A stretch of 7,510 nucleotides of DNA from Bryobacterales bacterium (GCA_003164075.1 PLRZ01000131.1:23007-30516); one strand, 5' to 3'; counted from the stretch's first letter, positions 1 through 6,010 are shown. Translations and numbers: made by a program. Notes: generated by a model from the sequence alone, not told the origin.

Positions 1-41
1 GGGGAAATAAGGTGAGCCACTTCGGGCCGCTACTCGCCGGC

Positions 42-203
42 TCAACCCAATTCCACGAGATCAGGAGTCCGGATCCTCCATTCGGCGTGCCATTGCTCCG
101 TGGGCTCGGCGCCCATAAAGACGGTCCATGACTTCATCTCGAATCGGGGACCTTGCCGAATGGCGTGCCGCGCGATGGCCGCGGCTGTGCCGGCATGGGC
201 AAT
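42..203 (-). pseudogene. Possible decayed C-terminal gene fragment between two element ends
   Basis: On the minus strand one frame stays open from the border of the element at 205-365 down to a TGA at 42-44, giving 54 codons. The middle part reads like real protein (for example KSWTVFMGAEPTEQWHAEW, rich in Trp). There is no plausible start before the element, and the last dozen codons overlap the diverged repeat end at 48-73. Joining the flanks across the element, assuming a 3-bp target duplication, does not extend the frame far: it meets a TAG after about 12 codons. I do not recognise the product. It may be a remnant of a gene eroded by repeat insertions, or a chance frame in GC-rich DNA. 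Confidence 0.22.
48..73 (-). repeat. Diverged terminal end of the miniature inverted-repeat family
   Basis: These 26 bases match the inner-to-outer left end of the element at 205-365, in inverted orientation, at 22 of 26 positions (shared core AATTCCACGA then ATCAGGAGT). Given the family length of 161-216 bp, the rest of this copy would lie to the left of the window. Bases 1-47 keep only faint similarity (GGCTCA next to the core). It is either an old truncated copy or a solo end. The similarity is seen directly; the element identity is inferred. Confidence 0.55.
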
Positions 204-204
204 G

Positions 205-365
205 TCAGAACTCCTGATGTCGTGGAATTTGCAGTGAGCCCAATTCAGCGCGGGCGGGCAGGCGGCACCGCCTGCCCCACCTGCGAAGCTCTCGCCATCG
301 AAAGGAATGGCTCAGCCCATTTTCCCCGCCATGCAGAAATTGTGGGGCGACATCAGGAGTTCTGA
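205..365. mobile_element. Miniature inverted-repeat element, copy 1 (161 bp)
   Basis: The ends are perfect inverted repeats of 18 bp: TCAGAACTCCTGATGTCG at 205-222 and its reverse complement at 348-365. ATG stands directly outside on both sides (202-204 and 366-368; AATG if the last A is shared), consistent with a 3-4 bp target duplication, although so short a match can be chance. Inside is a GC-rich palindrome at 256-277 with 10-bp arms, GGGCAGGCGG and CCGCCTGCCC, around CA. There is no coding capacity, so it would depend on a transposase elsewhere. A longer relative lies at 2483-2698. Open frames crossing it are by-products of its sequence. Confidence 0.8.
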
Positions 366-531
366 ATGTACTGGCGGCTCGAACGACAATGCCGCCGATC
401 AGGCTACCAACTACATGAAGGTGTGGGACAGCCCCGGTGACGGACCTCCCTCGGATTTCCGGCTGATCGTACCCCAGGCTATTCCGGAGAACGGAGGGCG
501 GCGGGGGAAGGCCCGTACTCGATAGAGGGTA
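366..531. other. Gene-free spacer
   Basis: I find no supported gene here. Short open frames exist on both strands but begin in or cross the neighbouring element, have no ribosome-binding site and resemble no family I know. No convincing promoter or terminator is visible. Confidence 0.4.
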
Positions 532-624
532 CAGCCTACGGAGACTGCTGCCTCGCAGCCTGTGAAACCAGGGTTTCGTGGGATACTGCGAAGTAACTCT
601 TCCGGTGCACACTCTACTCAGGAG
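532..624 (+). promoter_or_regulatory. Conserved 93-nt segment, copy A; candidate structured leader RNA
   Basis: It aligns without a gap to 6115-6207, with 72 of 93 positions identical. Both copies can fold the same way on the + strand: a CAGC/GCTG stem (532-535 with 547-550), a small stem closing 568-570 with 579-581, and a longer hairpin 585-588 with 603-606 that continues through a bulged C into GAAG/CTTC (590-593 with 599-602) around loop TAACT. Several differences between the copies keep pairing (570-579 A-U here, G-C in copy B; 586-605 C-G here, U-A in copy B). The segment ends in GGAG. The next convincing start codon is at 854, so any leader would be about 320 nt long. It could instead be a promoter region or old repeat. 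No known riboswitch class fits. Confidence 0.5.
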
Positions 625-853
625 GCGCCCGAAGCACTATAGGTTGAACTGTGCCAGCGATCGGTCCCGACGGACCGTTCCCCACACCAGCTAACATTCA
701 CCAGCGCCAAGCTAACCGATGGCACTATCAAGAGAACGATCACTCCACAGAAGAGCGCCGCAGGTATGTTGCCAAGCCGGCCGCCACTGGTGGATCCCAA
801 AGACGACCGAGCAGGGGCGCCCGGCGACAGCCCGCCATTCGGAAGGTTGAGCC
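625..853. other. Spacer upstream of the multi-receiver gene
   Basis: A GTG frame at 651-878 and an ATG frame at 719-850 are open, but neither has a ribosome-binding site or recognisable protein features, and the first runs into the next gene. I read the stretch as untranslated leader or promoter. No clear -35/-10 pair can be named. The only confident element is GGAAGG at 841-846, the likely ribosome-binding site for the gene starting at 854 (7-nt spacer). Confidence 0.45.
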
Positions 854-2425
854 ATGGGCGGCGAAGCCATATTGGTAGTAGATGACACTGAGGTGAACCG
901 GACGCTCACCGACATCGTCTTGACGGATTATGGATTCGACGTCCATACCTCAGCGGGTGGAGAGGAGGCGCTGGCATTGCTCCGCGGCTTTCATCCCGAT
1001 CTTATGCTGGTGGACATTCGTATGCCGGGCATGGATGGGTTGGAACTGACCCGTCGCGTCAAGCAAAGCGCGCGCACACGCGATATCGTTATTGTGGCGC
1101 TGACCGCGTGTGCCGCGGAAGGCGACCGGCAGGAAGCCACTGCGACGGGCTGCGACGGATACATTACCAAGCCAATCGATACACACATGCTTGGCGCCCA
1201 GGTTCGGAAGTATCTGGCCTTGCGGACTTCCGTGCCCCATGCGGAACCAGTTCCGGCCGGCGGCACTTCGACTTCCGATCGAGGCGTGGAGGAACTGCGG
1301 CGGCGCTTCCTGGAGGAGGGCATCCTGCAAAGCCGCCAGATGCTGGAGTGCCTCAGCCAGCAATTCGATGTCGCCAATGCTTCGGGTCTTCTTCACCAGT
1401 GGGTGGGGGCGGCCGGGATCCTGGGTTACGAGAACATTGCAACGTTGGCGCATCGGGGAGTGGAATTGCTCCGCGCACCGGCGCGAGATTCGGAGCGGCT
1501 CCGTGCTGTTTTGACCGACTTGGTGTTCGCCTTTTCCGAACTACTCGAGGCTGGACATCATCCGTTGCCTGAATCCATCGTTCACGTACTTTCGGGGAAG
1601 CGCATTGCCCTGGTGGGATTCGCGACCGAGATGGTCGAGACATTGTGCACGGGGCTGGAGCGCGCGGGCGCCCTGCCCAGACTGTTTGCGGTGGAGGAGT
1701 CGCCGGATTCCGCTCCGGTTCGGGATTGCGACGCAGTTCTGTACCACGTCCGCAGGGAAACCATGGACACGCGGTGGCTCGCTCCGGATGCTCCAATTTC
1801 GCCGGACCAGACACTGCTGCTGGTGGGCGGGCGCGAACATATCATGAGCGTGGACAGCGCGGTTCAAGCGCGCGCCCGGGAGTTCCTGATTGACGGCTGG
1901 CAGCCTGAGGAGGCTTTAATGCGCCTGGGCTTCGCCATATCGCGGGCTCATTCGAGCACCCCAACGATATCGGGCGCGGAGAGATCGTGCGGTCCGCATG
2001 GAGAAACGAACTCTTTGCCGGATTGCACCTCCCCGGAAATTCTCGTCGCAGACGACGACCCGCTGGTTCGAACGATGGTACAGGCCACTCTGCAGAACCA
2101 CGGAATGCGATGCCGCTTAGCTGCCACGGGCTTCGAGGCTCTGCATATGATCCGCGAGTGCAGGCCCCGCGCAGCAGTGCTGGATGTGGGAATGCCGCTA
2201 ATGGACGGCTACCAGGTCTTGGCTGCCATACGGGAGGAATGCCTTCCGGTTCATGTCATACTTCTCACGGCTCGCAGCCAGGAGAACGACATCAGCCGCG
2301 GCTTCGTGTTGGGCGCCGATGACTACATCGTGAAGCCGTTCAACCTGGTCGAACTGGTGGCCCGCCTCAGGAGACTGCTCCGGAGGCCGCCGGGAACATA
2401 TAATAAAGCCCCAAATGGCGGGTGA
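854..2425 (+). CDS. Multi-receiver response regulator (REC, HPt-like, degenerate REC-like, REC)
   Basis: A cytoplasmic two-component signalling protein of 523 residues. Receiver 1 spans about 5-122, with acidic pair D10-D11, phosphoacceptor D54 in LVDIRMPGMDG, T84 and K106. Receiver 2 spans about 394-510, with D400-D402, D444, T472 and K494 in the OmpR-like end GADDYIVKPF. Both look chemically competent. Residues about 145-235 are helical and contain HQWVGAAGILG, which resembles the HPt motif HxLKGxAGxLG with H181 as candidate phospho-His but with the usual Lys-Gly preceded by Val instead of Lys. Residues about 248-365 have an alternating strand/helix pattern like a receiver, yet G255-F256 replaces the acidic pair and H298 lies near the phosphoacceptor position. 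No DNA-binding, cyclase or kinase domain follows, so output must pass through a partner. The start is supported by GGAAGG at 841-846. The receivers are certain; the central domains are inferred from pattern. Confidence 0.93.
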   Translation: MGGEAILVVDDTEVNRTLTDIVLTDYGFDVHTSAGGEEALALLRGFHPDLMLVDIRMPGMDGLELTRRVKQSARTRDIVIVALTACAAEGDRQEATATGCDGYITKPIDTHMLGAQVRKYLALRTSVPHAEPVPAGGTSTSDRGVEELRRRFLEEGILQSRQMLECLSQQFDVANASGLLHQWVGAAGILGYENIATLAHRGVELLRAPARDSERLRAVLTDLVFAFSELLEAGHHPLPESIVHVLSGKRIALVGFATEMVETLCTGLERAGALPRLFAVEESPDSAPVRDCDAVLYHVRRETMDTRWLAPDAPISPDQTLLLVGGREHIMSVDSAVQARAREFLIDGWQPEEALMRLGFAISRAHSSTPTISGAERSCGPHGETNSLPDCTSPEILVADDDPLVRTMVQATLQNHGMRCRLAATGFEALHMIRECRPRAAVLDVGMPLMDGYQVLAAIREECLPVHVILLTARSQENDISRGFVLGADDYIVKPFNLVELVARLRRLLRRPPGTYNKAPNGG

Positions 2426-2445
2426 GTTACGTGCCGGACTGGTAG

Positions 2446-2477
2446 ATCGCGGGCGCGATTTCAACGAGCCGCGGCTC
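2446..2477 (+). terminator. Tandem palindromes after the multi-receiver gene, possible terminator
   Basis: ATCGCG-GG-CGCGAT at 2446-2459 is followed by TTC, and GAGCCGCGGCTC at 2466-2477 is a perfect 12-base palindrome. They begin 20 bases past the TGA at 2423-2425. The T-tract is too weak for a classic intrinsic terminator, so termination here is a guess. Confidence 0.3.
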
Positions 2478-2482
2478 TAAGC

Positions 2483-2698
2483 CCGGAACTCCCGATGTCG
2501 TGGAATTTGCAGTGAGCCCGCAGGTGGGGCAGGCGGTGCTCGCCTTCGCTCGGTCCTATTCGAGCAGCGACCCCAAATTCAGCGCGGACGGGCAGGCGGC
2601 ACCGCCTGCCCCACCTGCGAAGCTCTCGCATCGAAAGGAATGGCTCGGCCCATTTTCCCCGCCAGGCTGAAATTGCCGGGCGACCTCAGGAGTTCTGA
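2483..2698. mobile_element. Miniature inverted-repeat element, copy 2 (216 bp, longer form)
   Basis: Same family and orientation as 205-365. The ends are imperfect here: the left end 2483-2500 differs from the copy 1 end at 3 of 18 positions, and the right end 2681-2698 has one change. After GCAGTGAGCCC it carries about 56 bases absent from copy 1. That extra part supplies GCAGGTGGGGCAGGCGGTG at 2520-2538, the exact reverse complement of 2600-2618, and a smaller hairpin GCTCG/CGAGC at 2548-2565. The element fills the space between two convergent genes: it starts 57 bases after the stop at 2425 and ends 22 bases before the stop of the ATPase gene at 2721. Transcribed from either side it would form a strong hairpin, so it may stop or insulate transcription. 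No clean target duplication is visible, in keeping with an older copy. Confidence 0.78.
2520..2618. repeat. Perfect 19-bp inverted repeat inside element copy 2
   Basis: Arms 2520-2538 and 2600-2618 are exact reverse complements, 61 bases apart. The right arm also overlaps the shorter family palindrome GGGCAGGCGG/CCGCCTGCCC (2590-2611 region), so two alternative hairpins compete for the same sequence. Confidence 0.85.
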
Positions 2699-2720
2699 CC
2701 GGCAAGTGGAAGCGCGTTGG

Positions 2721-4085
2721 TCAAACGATCTCCACTACGGTCTGGAAGAGTTGCGTCGGCAGGGTAATGCCGGATGTTCTGAGACGCTCGTAGAACTTCG
2801 GACGGATACCGGTTGCGCGGAAACGCCCCAGTACCTTCCCGGATTCGGCGATACCGGTTTTCTCGAAGAGAAAGACATCCTGAAGAGAAATTATGTCCTG
2901 CTCCATGCCGACCACCTCCGTGATATGCGTGACGCGGCGCGTTCCATCGCTGAAGCGAGAGGTCTGTATAAACAGATCGACGGCCGAAGCAATCTGTTGG
3001 CGGATGGCGCGAACCCCCATATTCGCGTTGCCCATACCAACCATGACCTCAAGCCGGCCCAGAGCGTCGCGTGGGGTGTTGGCGTGCAGCGTAGTGAGCG
3101 ATCCATCGTGGCCGGTGTTCATGGCCTGCAACATGTCTAGAGCTTCTTCCCCGCGAACTTCGCCGACGATGATGCGGTCGGGGCGCATACGGAGGGAGTT
3201 GACGACCAGTTGCCGGATGGTGACCGCGCCGAGGCCCTCCACGTTCGGCGGCCGGGATTCCAGGCGGGCCACATGCGTCTGTTGCAGGCGCAGTTCCGCG
3301 GCGTCTTCAATGGTTATAATGCGCTCGTCTTCCGGGATGTAGGAGGAAACGGCGTTCAGCAGCGTGGTCTTGCCGGAACCGGTACCTCCGCTGATCAGAA
3401 TGTTCAGGCGGGCTTTCACGCAGCCTTTCAGCAGTTCCGCCATTCCTTCCGTCAGGGCGAGCTTCGCCACGAGGTCCTCGATTCGGAGCGCGTGGCGTCC
3501 GAAGCGGCGGATGCAAAGCAGGGGGCCGTCCACGGCAACCGGGGCAACCACGGCGTTCACGCGCGATCCGTCGGGAAGGCGGGCATCCACCATCGGTGAC
3601 GATTCGTCGACGCGGCGGCCCACTCGCGACACGATCTTTTCGATGATGCGGAGCAGGTGCCCGTCGTCTTTGAACTGCACCGGCGTCCGGTACAGTTTGC
3701 CGGCGCGCTCGACGTATACCAGGTGCGGCGTCGTCACCAGGATGTCCGATATCGTGGAGTCCTGTAGCAGCGGCTCCAGCGGTCCGAGGCCGAAGACTTC
3801 ATCCAGAACCTGCTCAATGATGCGATCTTTTTCAACCAGGCTGAGGGGTGTCTTCTCTTCTTCCACGAGCTTGGCGACGGCCGCCCGGACTATGGCGCGC
3901 ACACGCTCGCCCGCCATGGAGGAGAGCGCCTCCAGGTCGATCCGGTCCAGAAGGTTTCTGTGCAGCGTGAACTTCAGCTCCTGGTATTCCGGAGAAGAGT
4001 CCTCACCGTTCAGAAGCCGGTTCACCCAGGTGTTCTCCCGGTTCTGATCTGTTCTCGGTACTGGATAATCCAACACGGCTGACAT
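2721..4085 (-). CDS. cpaF: CpaF/TadA-family type II/IV secretion ATPase
   Basis: A cytoplasmic hexameric ATPase of the family that powers Tad (Flp) pilus assembly and related secretion machines. Of 454 residues, the N-terminal domain about 30-190 contains the family pattern [10 protein letters not shown] (98-107) followed by SDILV. Next come Walker [10 protein letters not shown] (233-241, K239), the Asp box TIEDAAEL with E260-D261, Walker [10 protein letters not shown] (304-312, E309) and the His box SLTTLHANT (329-337). Length is normal for the family and no key residue is missing. ATG at 4085 is preceded by AAGGAAG on the minus strand about 8 nt away. The gene ends against the repeat at 2698 with a convergent gene beyond, so the usual downstream tadB/tadC membrane genes are not in view, and neither are pilin, peptidase or secretin genes. 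The C-terminal part after about 400 is less conserved. Family is certain; the exact machine is not. Confidence 0.95.
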   Translation of the reverse strand: MSAVLDYPVPRTDQNRENTWVNRLLNGEDSSPEYQELKFTLHRNLLDRIDLEALSSMAGERVRAIVRAAVAKLVEEEKTPLSLVEKDRIIEQVLDEVFGLGPLEPLLQDSTISDILVTTPHLVYVERAGKLYRTPVQFKDDGHLLRIIEKIVSRVGRRVDESSPMVDARLPDGSRVNAVVAPVAVDGPLLCIRRFGRHALRIEDLVAKLALTEGMAELLKGCVKARLNILISGGTGSGKTTLLNAVSSYIPEDERIITIEDAAELRLQQTHVARLESRPPNVEGLGAVTIRQLVVNSLRMRPDRIIVGEVRGEEALDMLQAMNTGHDGSLTTLHANTPRDALGRLEVMVGMGNANMGVRAIRQQIASAVDLFIQTSRFSDGTRRVTHITEVVGMEQDIISLQDVFLFEKTGIAESGKVLGRFRATGIRPKFYERLRTSGITLPTQLFQTVVEIV

Positions 4086-4338
4086 TGAGGTCTTCCTTTT
4101 TTCTCAAGAGAGCGAAGCGTCTTTCGCGGTTCGTTCCGGTTACAGGTTTGGCGCTTTCGCGCCCGTTGCGGTCCCGGGAAGCATTATTAAGCTAAGGTGC
4201 TGTACCGTCGCCGCACAAGTGCGCTTCGGTGGATATAGTCGCTATGGCCGCCTCCATGTCCGGAATCCGGCCACGACTGCCAGTTCCACCTCGATATGAT
4301 GGACTTCAACCAGATCGGAATCCTCCCAGCGGCCTTCT
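4086..4338 (-). promoter_or_regulatory. Leader and presumed promoter region of the ATPase gene
   Basis: No gene is supported in these 253 bases. Read on the minus strand, the likely leader contains a perfect hairpin GGCGC-GAAA-GCGCC (4150-4163) closed by a GNRA-type loop, then GCGAA-6 nt-TTCGC (4119-4134 region), then TTGAGAAAAAAGGAAG just before the start. The two stems suggest a folded 5' leader but match no riboswitch class that I can name. I could not pick a convincing promoter. Confidence 0.35.
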
Positions 4339-4506
4339 AACTAATTTCTGTCGCGAAACTCACCTCAAAAGGCAAGAACCGCTTGCTGGCGCGCGCGGCT
4401 CGGAAACGGCTCCATTGATTTCATGGGACTTCGTACCGAGCCGCGACCGCAAGGGAGCGGTTGCTTTCCCGCGGCACGGGAGTTTCGCGACAGAAACCAA
4501 CTAATT
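4339..4506. mobile_element. Palindromic miniature element with AACTAATT direct repeats
   Basis: The 17-bp sequence TTTCTGTCGCGAAACTC at 4345-4361 is repeated as its exact reverse complement at 4480-4496. Nested inside are AACCGCT (4377-4383) with AGCGGTT (4456-4462), and CGCGGCTCGG (4394-4403) with CCGAGCCGCG (4436-4445). The whole thing can therefore fold into one long stem. AACTAATT occurs at 4339-4346 and again at 4499-4506, like a target duplication slightly overlapping the left arm. It shares nothing with the other miniature family in the window and has no genuine coding capacity. On the + strand it gives the chance peptide PSRDRKGAVAF, a string I associate with spurious ORFs in acidobacterial-type genomes. 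It lies 11 bases past the stop of the small receiver-like gene. Confidence 0.75.
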
Positions 4507-4517
4507 AAGAAACGTGC

Positions 4518-4895
4518 TCAGACCACCGTATTACATCGACCGTCATCGTCTGTTAGTTCGGCGCCGTCAAACCGGCGATATGCCTCTGTTCCCATAATGT
4601 CCTTGGCCGTTCGGCACGCCGGGTGCGATTCAGGCGTTGGCGACAGGAACGCCCGGAACCCGCCTGCTTCTCCCCTCCGCGTCGATTGGAGCTTTCGTTC
4701 CACCAACACAAGATCGGCCGTTTCAGGAGTGAGTTGCAGAAGCACGACATCAACCGTCACACGATCCAATACGAAGTTCAAATCGGCCAGAGTCGTGCAC
4801 AGCGCAACCAACTCCCAGCTTGGATCTTCTTCAAGGCTCTCGACGATTCTCCGCGTCAGGGCTGTTTCCTGTGCGTACAATACCGCTTTGTGCAC
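4518..4895 (-). CDS. Truncated receiver-like protein lacking the phosphoacceptor Asp
   Basis: A 125-residue protein from a GTG start at 4895. The frame is open further upstream to an ATG at 4961, but that would overlap the previous gene by 35 bases, while AAGGAG at 4905-4910 sits 9 nt before this GTG. Residues 3-60 read as the first half of a receiver: strand KAVLYAQ, helix, then VDVVLLQLTP, where receivers have DVVLLDLxP. The phosphorylation site is thus Q54. The region lines up with the LuxR-type regulator two genes upstream (AVYSDQ, VVLLDVTP). The second half of the receiver is not recognisable and there is no helix-turn-helix. The Arg/Gly-rich tail after about 70 looks degenerate. It may be a non-phosphorylated binding partner or a decaying paralogue. 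The role is unknown. Confidence 0.6.
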   Translation of the reverse strand: MHKAVLYAQETALTRRIVESLEEDPSWELVALCTTLADLNFVLDRVTVDVVLLQLTPETADLVLVERKLQSTRRGEAGGFRAFLSPTPESHPACRTAKDIMGTEAYRRFDGAELTDDDGRCNTVV

Positions 4896-4904
4896 TTTGC
4901 CGTT

Positions 4905-4910
4905 CTCCTT
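4905..4910 (-). promoter_or_regulatory. Ribosome-binding site deciding the GTG start at 4895
   Basis: AAGGAG on the minus strand, 9 nt from GTG and in the 31-nt gap between the upstream stop (4927) and this start. It is one of the best Shine-Dalgarno matches in the window and argues against the longer reading from 4961. Confidence 0.6.
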
Positions 4911-4926
4911 CCTCGACTGCCTTCCC

Positions 4927-5229
4927 TCAATCAGGCCCAAATAGCACCCCGTGCATCGCATTCGTCAGTCTGAAGGACAGCCAGAGTTCCAGTATTCGTC
5001 TCCGGCCCGTGGAGAGCTTGAAGGCCATCAAGAGGACGAAGACCGCCTCGAGTCCAAACGTAACGGCCAGAAGGGCGGGCGGTAGCGTTCGAGGAGCCAT
5101 GTCCCCGCAGAGGACCAGGGGCATCACCGCAGCCTGCACGAGAATACCGGCGCCCAGGACTCTCATACCGAAGTGGGCAAGCTCATCCTTCAGTTCAGAG
5201 TGACCGTCCGTCATGGATACGTTCATCAT
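4927..5229 (-). CDS. Small membrane protein of unknown function
   Basis: About 100 residues with a charged, His/Asp/Glu-containing N-terminus (TDGHSELKDELAHF). Two hydrophobic spans follow at about 22-42 and 48-70, the second followed by KLSTGRRR, and then an amphipathic C-terminal stretch. It should be an inner-membrane protein with two passes. I do not recognise the family. ATG at 5229 overlaps the TGA of the upstream regulator as ATGA, typical of translational coupling. An in-frame ATG at 5250 would add seven residues but lies deeper in the upstream gene and has no ribosome-binding site. Its position between a NarL-type regulator and a receiver-like protein suggests a role in the same signalling unit, which is inference only. 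Confidence 0.65.
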   Translation of the reverse strand: MMNVSMTDGHSELKDELAHFGMRVLGAGILVQAAVMPLVLCGDMAPRTLPPALLAVTFGLEAVFVLLMAFKLSTGRRRILELWLSFRLTNAMHGVLFGPD

Positions 5230-5972
5230 CTGCCGCCGGCCGCGGGACATGCCACGCTTGCGAAGTTGCGAAAAGGAAGCGCGGGCGAGGCCCGCACCCG
5301 CGGGAGGACTTCCCCGGCCGGCTCTAGTTCGTACGCCGGGCCTACTAAAAACTTGTTGAGCGCAAACAGGGCGAGTTCAAAGCGGTCGCTGACGCCCACT
5401 TTCCTAAAGAGCCGCGTAAGATAAACCTTGACCGTTCCCTCGCTCAACGTCATGGCATATGCGATCTCTTTGTTCTTGAGGCCTTGCGCGAGCAGGCTCA
5501 CTAACTGGTATTCGCGTCGAGTCAGCCGGACCCGCCTGGCGTTGAGGAGTTCTTCGCAAAGGGGCTGTTCCACCCACAGGTCGCCCACCGCGACCGTACG
5601 CAGACACTTGATCTGAAGCTCGATAGGCAGGCTTTGGCGGAGGATGCCGCGGACTCCGCTCGCCAGCGCCTTGGATACAAACTCGGTGGAAACCGCGTTA
5701 ACCCAGAGAATAACTGGCGCAACGTCCACTAAAGGTTTCAGGTTGGACAGCGTGGAGAATGTAACGGCCGGGGTCACATCGAGAAGAACCACGCTCGGGC
5801 GGCAGGCGCCGACATGCTCCATCAAAAGACCGAGCGTCGCAAAAATCCCCGACAACGTGCAGTCTTTCCGCTCAGACACCACGGCCTCAAGACCGGCCGC
5901 GAGGATCGGTTGATCGGAGTATACCGCCACACTGGTAATTTCCCGATCGCCTGGAGCGTATTCTGCGAACAT
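5226..5972 (-). CDS. NarL/LuxR-type response regulator with atypical receiver
   Basis: A transcription factor of 248 residues from ATG 5972, chosen because GGAG stands 6 nt upstream; ATG 5984 is in frame but has no such signal. The receiver (about 13-125) keeps an acidic D20 and phosphoacceptor D65 in VVLLDVTP. N92 stands where Thr/Ser is usual, and RQ (112-113) replaces the conserved Lys, so phosphorylation chemistry may be altered. The LuxR helix-turn-helix (about 148-203) is canonical: LTRREYQLVSLLAQGLKNKE, then SEGTVKVYLTRLFRKVGV. An unusual tail of about 40 Pro/Ala/Arg-rich residues follows. No kinase gene is adjacent. It heads a unit with the small membrane protein (ATGA overlap) and the truncated receiver. 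The divergent palindrome at 5991-6010 may be an operator, possibly for autoregulation. Confidence 0.9.
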   Translation of the reverse strand: MFAEYAPGDREITSVAVYSDQPILAAGLEAVVSERKDCTLSGIFATLGLLMEHVGACRPSVVLLDVTPAVTFSTLSNLKPLVDVAPVILWVNAVSTEFVSKALASGVRGILRQSLPIELQIKCLRTVAVGDLWVEQPLCEELLNARRVRLTRREYQLVSLLAQGLKNKEIAYAMTLSEGTVKVYLTRLFRKVGVSDRFELALFALNKFLVGPAYELEPAGEVLPRVRASPALPFRNFASVACPAAGGR

Positions 5973-5990
5973 TGGAGTCTCCATAGTCAG

Positions 5991-6010
5991 GGTACGCCAG
6001 CCGGCGTGCC
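5991..6010. promoter_or_regulatory. Imperfect 20-bp palindrome upstream of the LuxR-type gene
   Basis: GGTACGCC-AGCC-GGCGTGCC has 8-bp arms with one mismatch (a G-U pair in RNA). It ends 18 bases before the favoured start at 5972 on the minus strand. CCGTACG also occurs at 6020-6026 and 6052-6058. It could be an operator for the neighbouring regulator or a hairpin in its leader; the sequence alone cannot decide. Confidence 0.35.

Noticed and set aside
205..612. Minus-strand frame of 135 codons covering copy 1 and the 93-nt segment.
   Set aside because: It is built from the mobile element and the conserved non-coding segment, with no protein-like motif.
651..878. GTG-started frame of 75 codons upstream of the multi-receiver gene.
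   Set aside because: No ribosome-binding site, overlap with the well-supported start at 854, and low-complexity Arg/Pro composition.
4229..4504. Plus-strand frame of 91 codons across the palindromic element.
   Set aside because: Most of it is the inverted-repeat element itself. The peptide is a translation of repeat sequence and no start signal is present.
4896..4961. Longer N-terminus for the truncated receiver gene from ATG 4961.
   Set aside because: It would overlap the preceding gene by 35 bases, adds residues unlike a receiver, and ignores the strong AAGGAG before GTG 4895.
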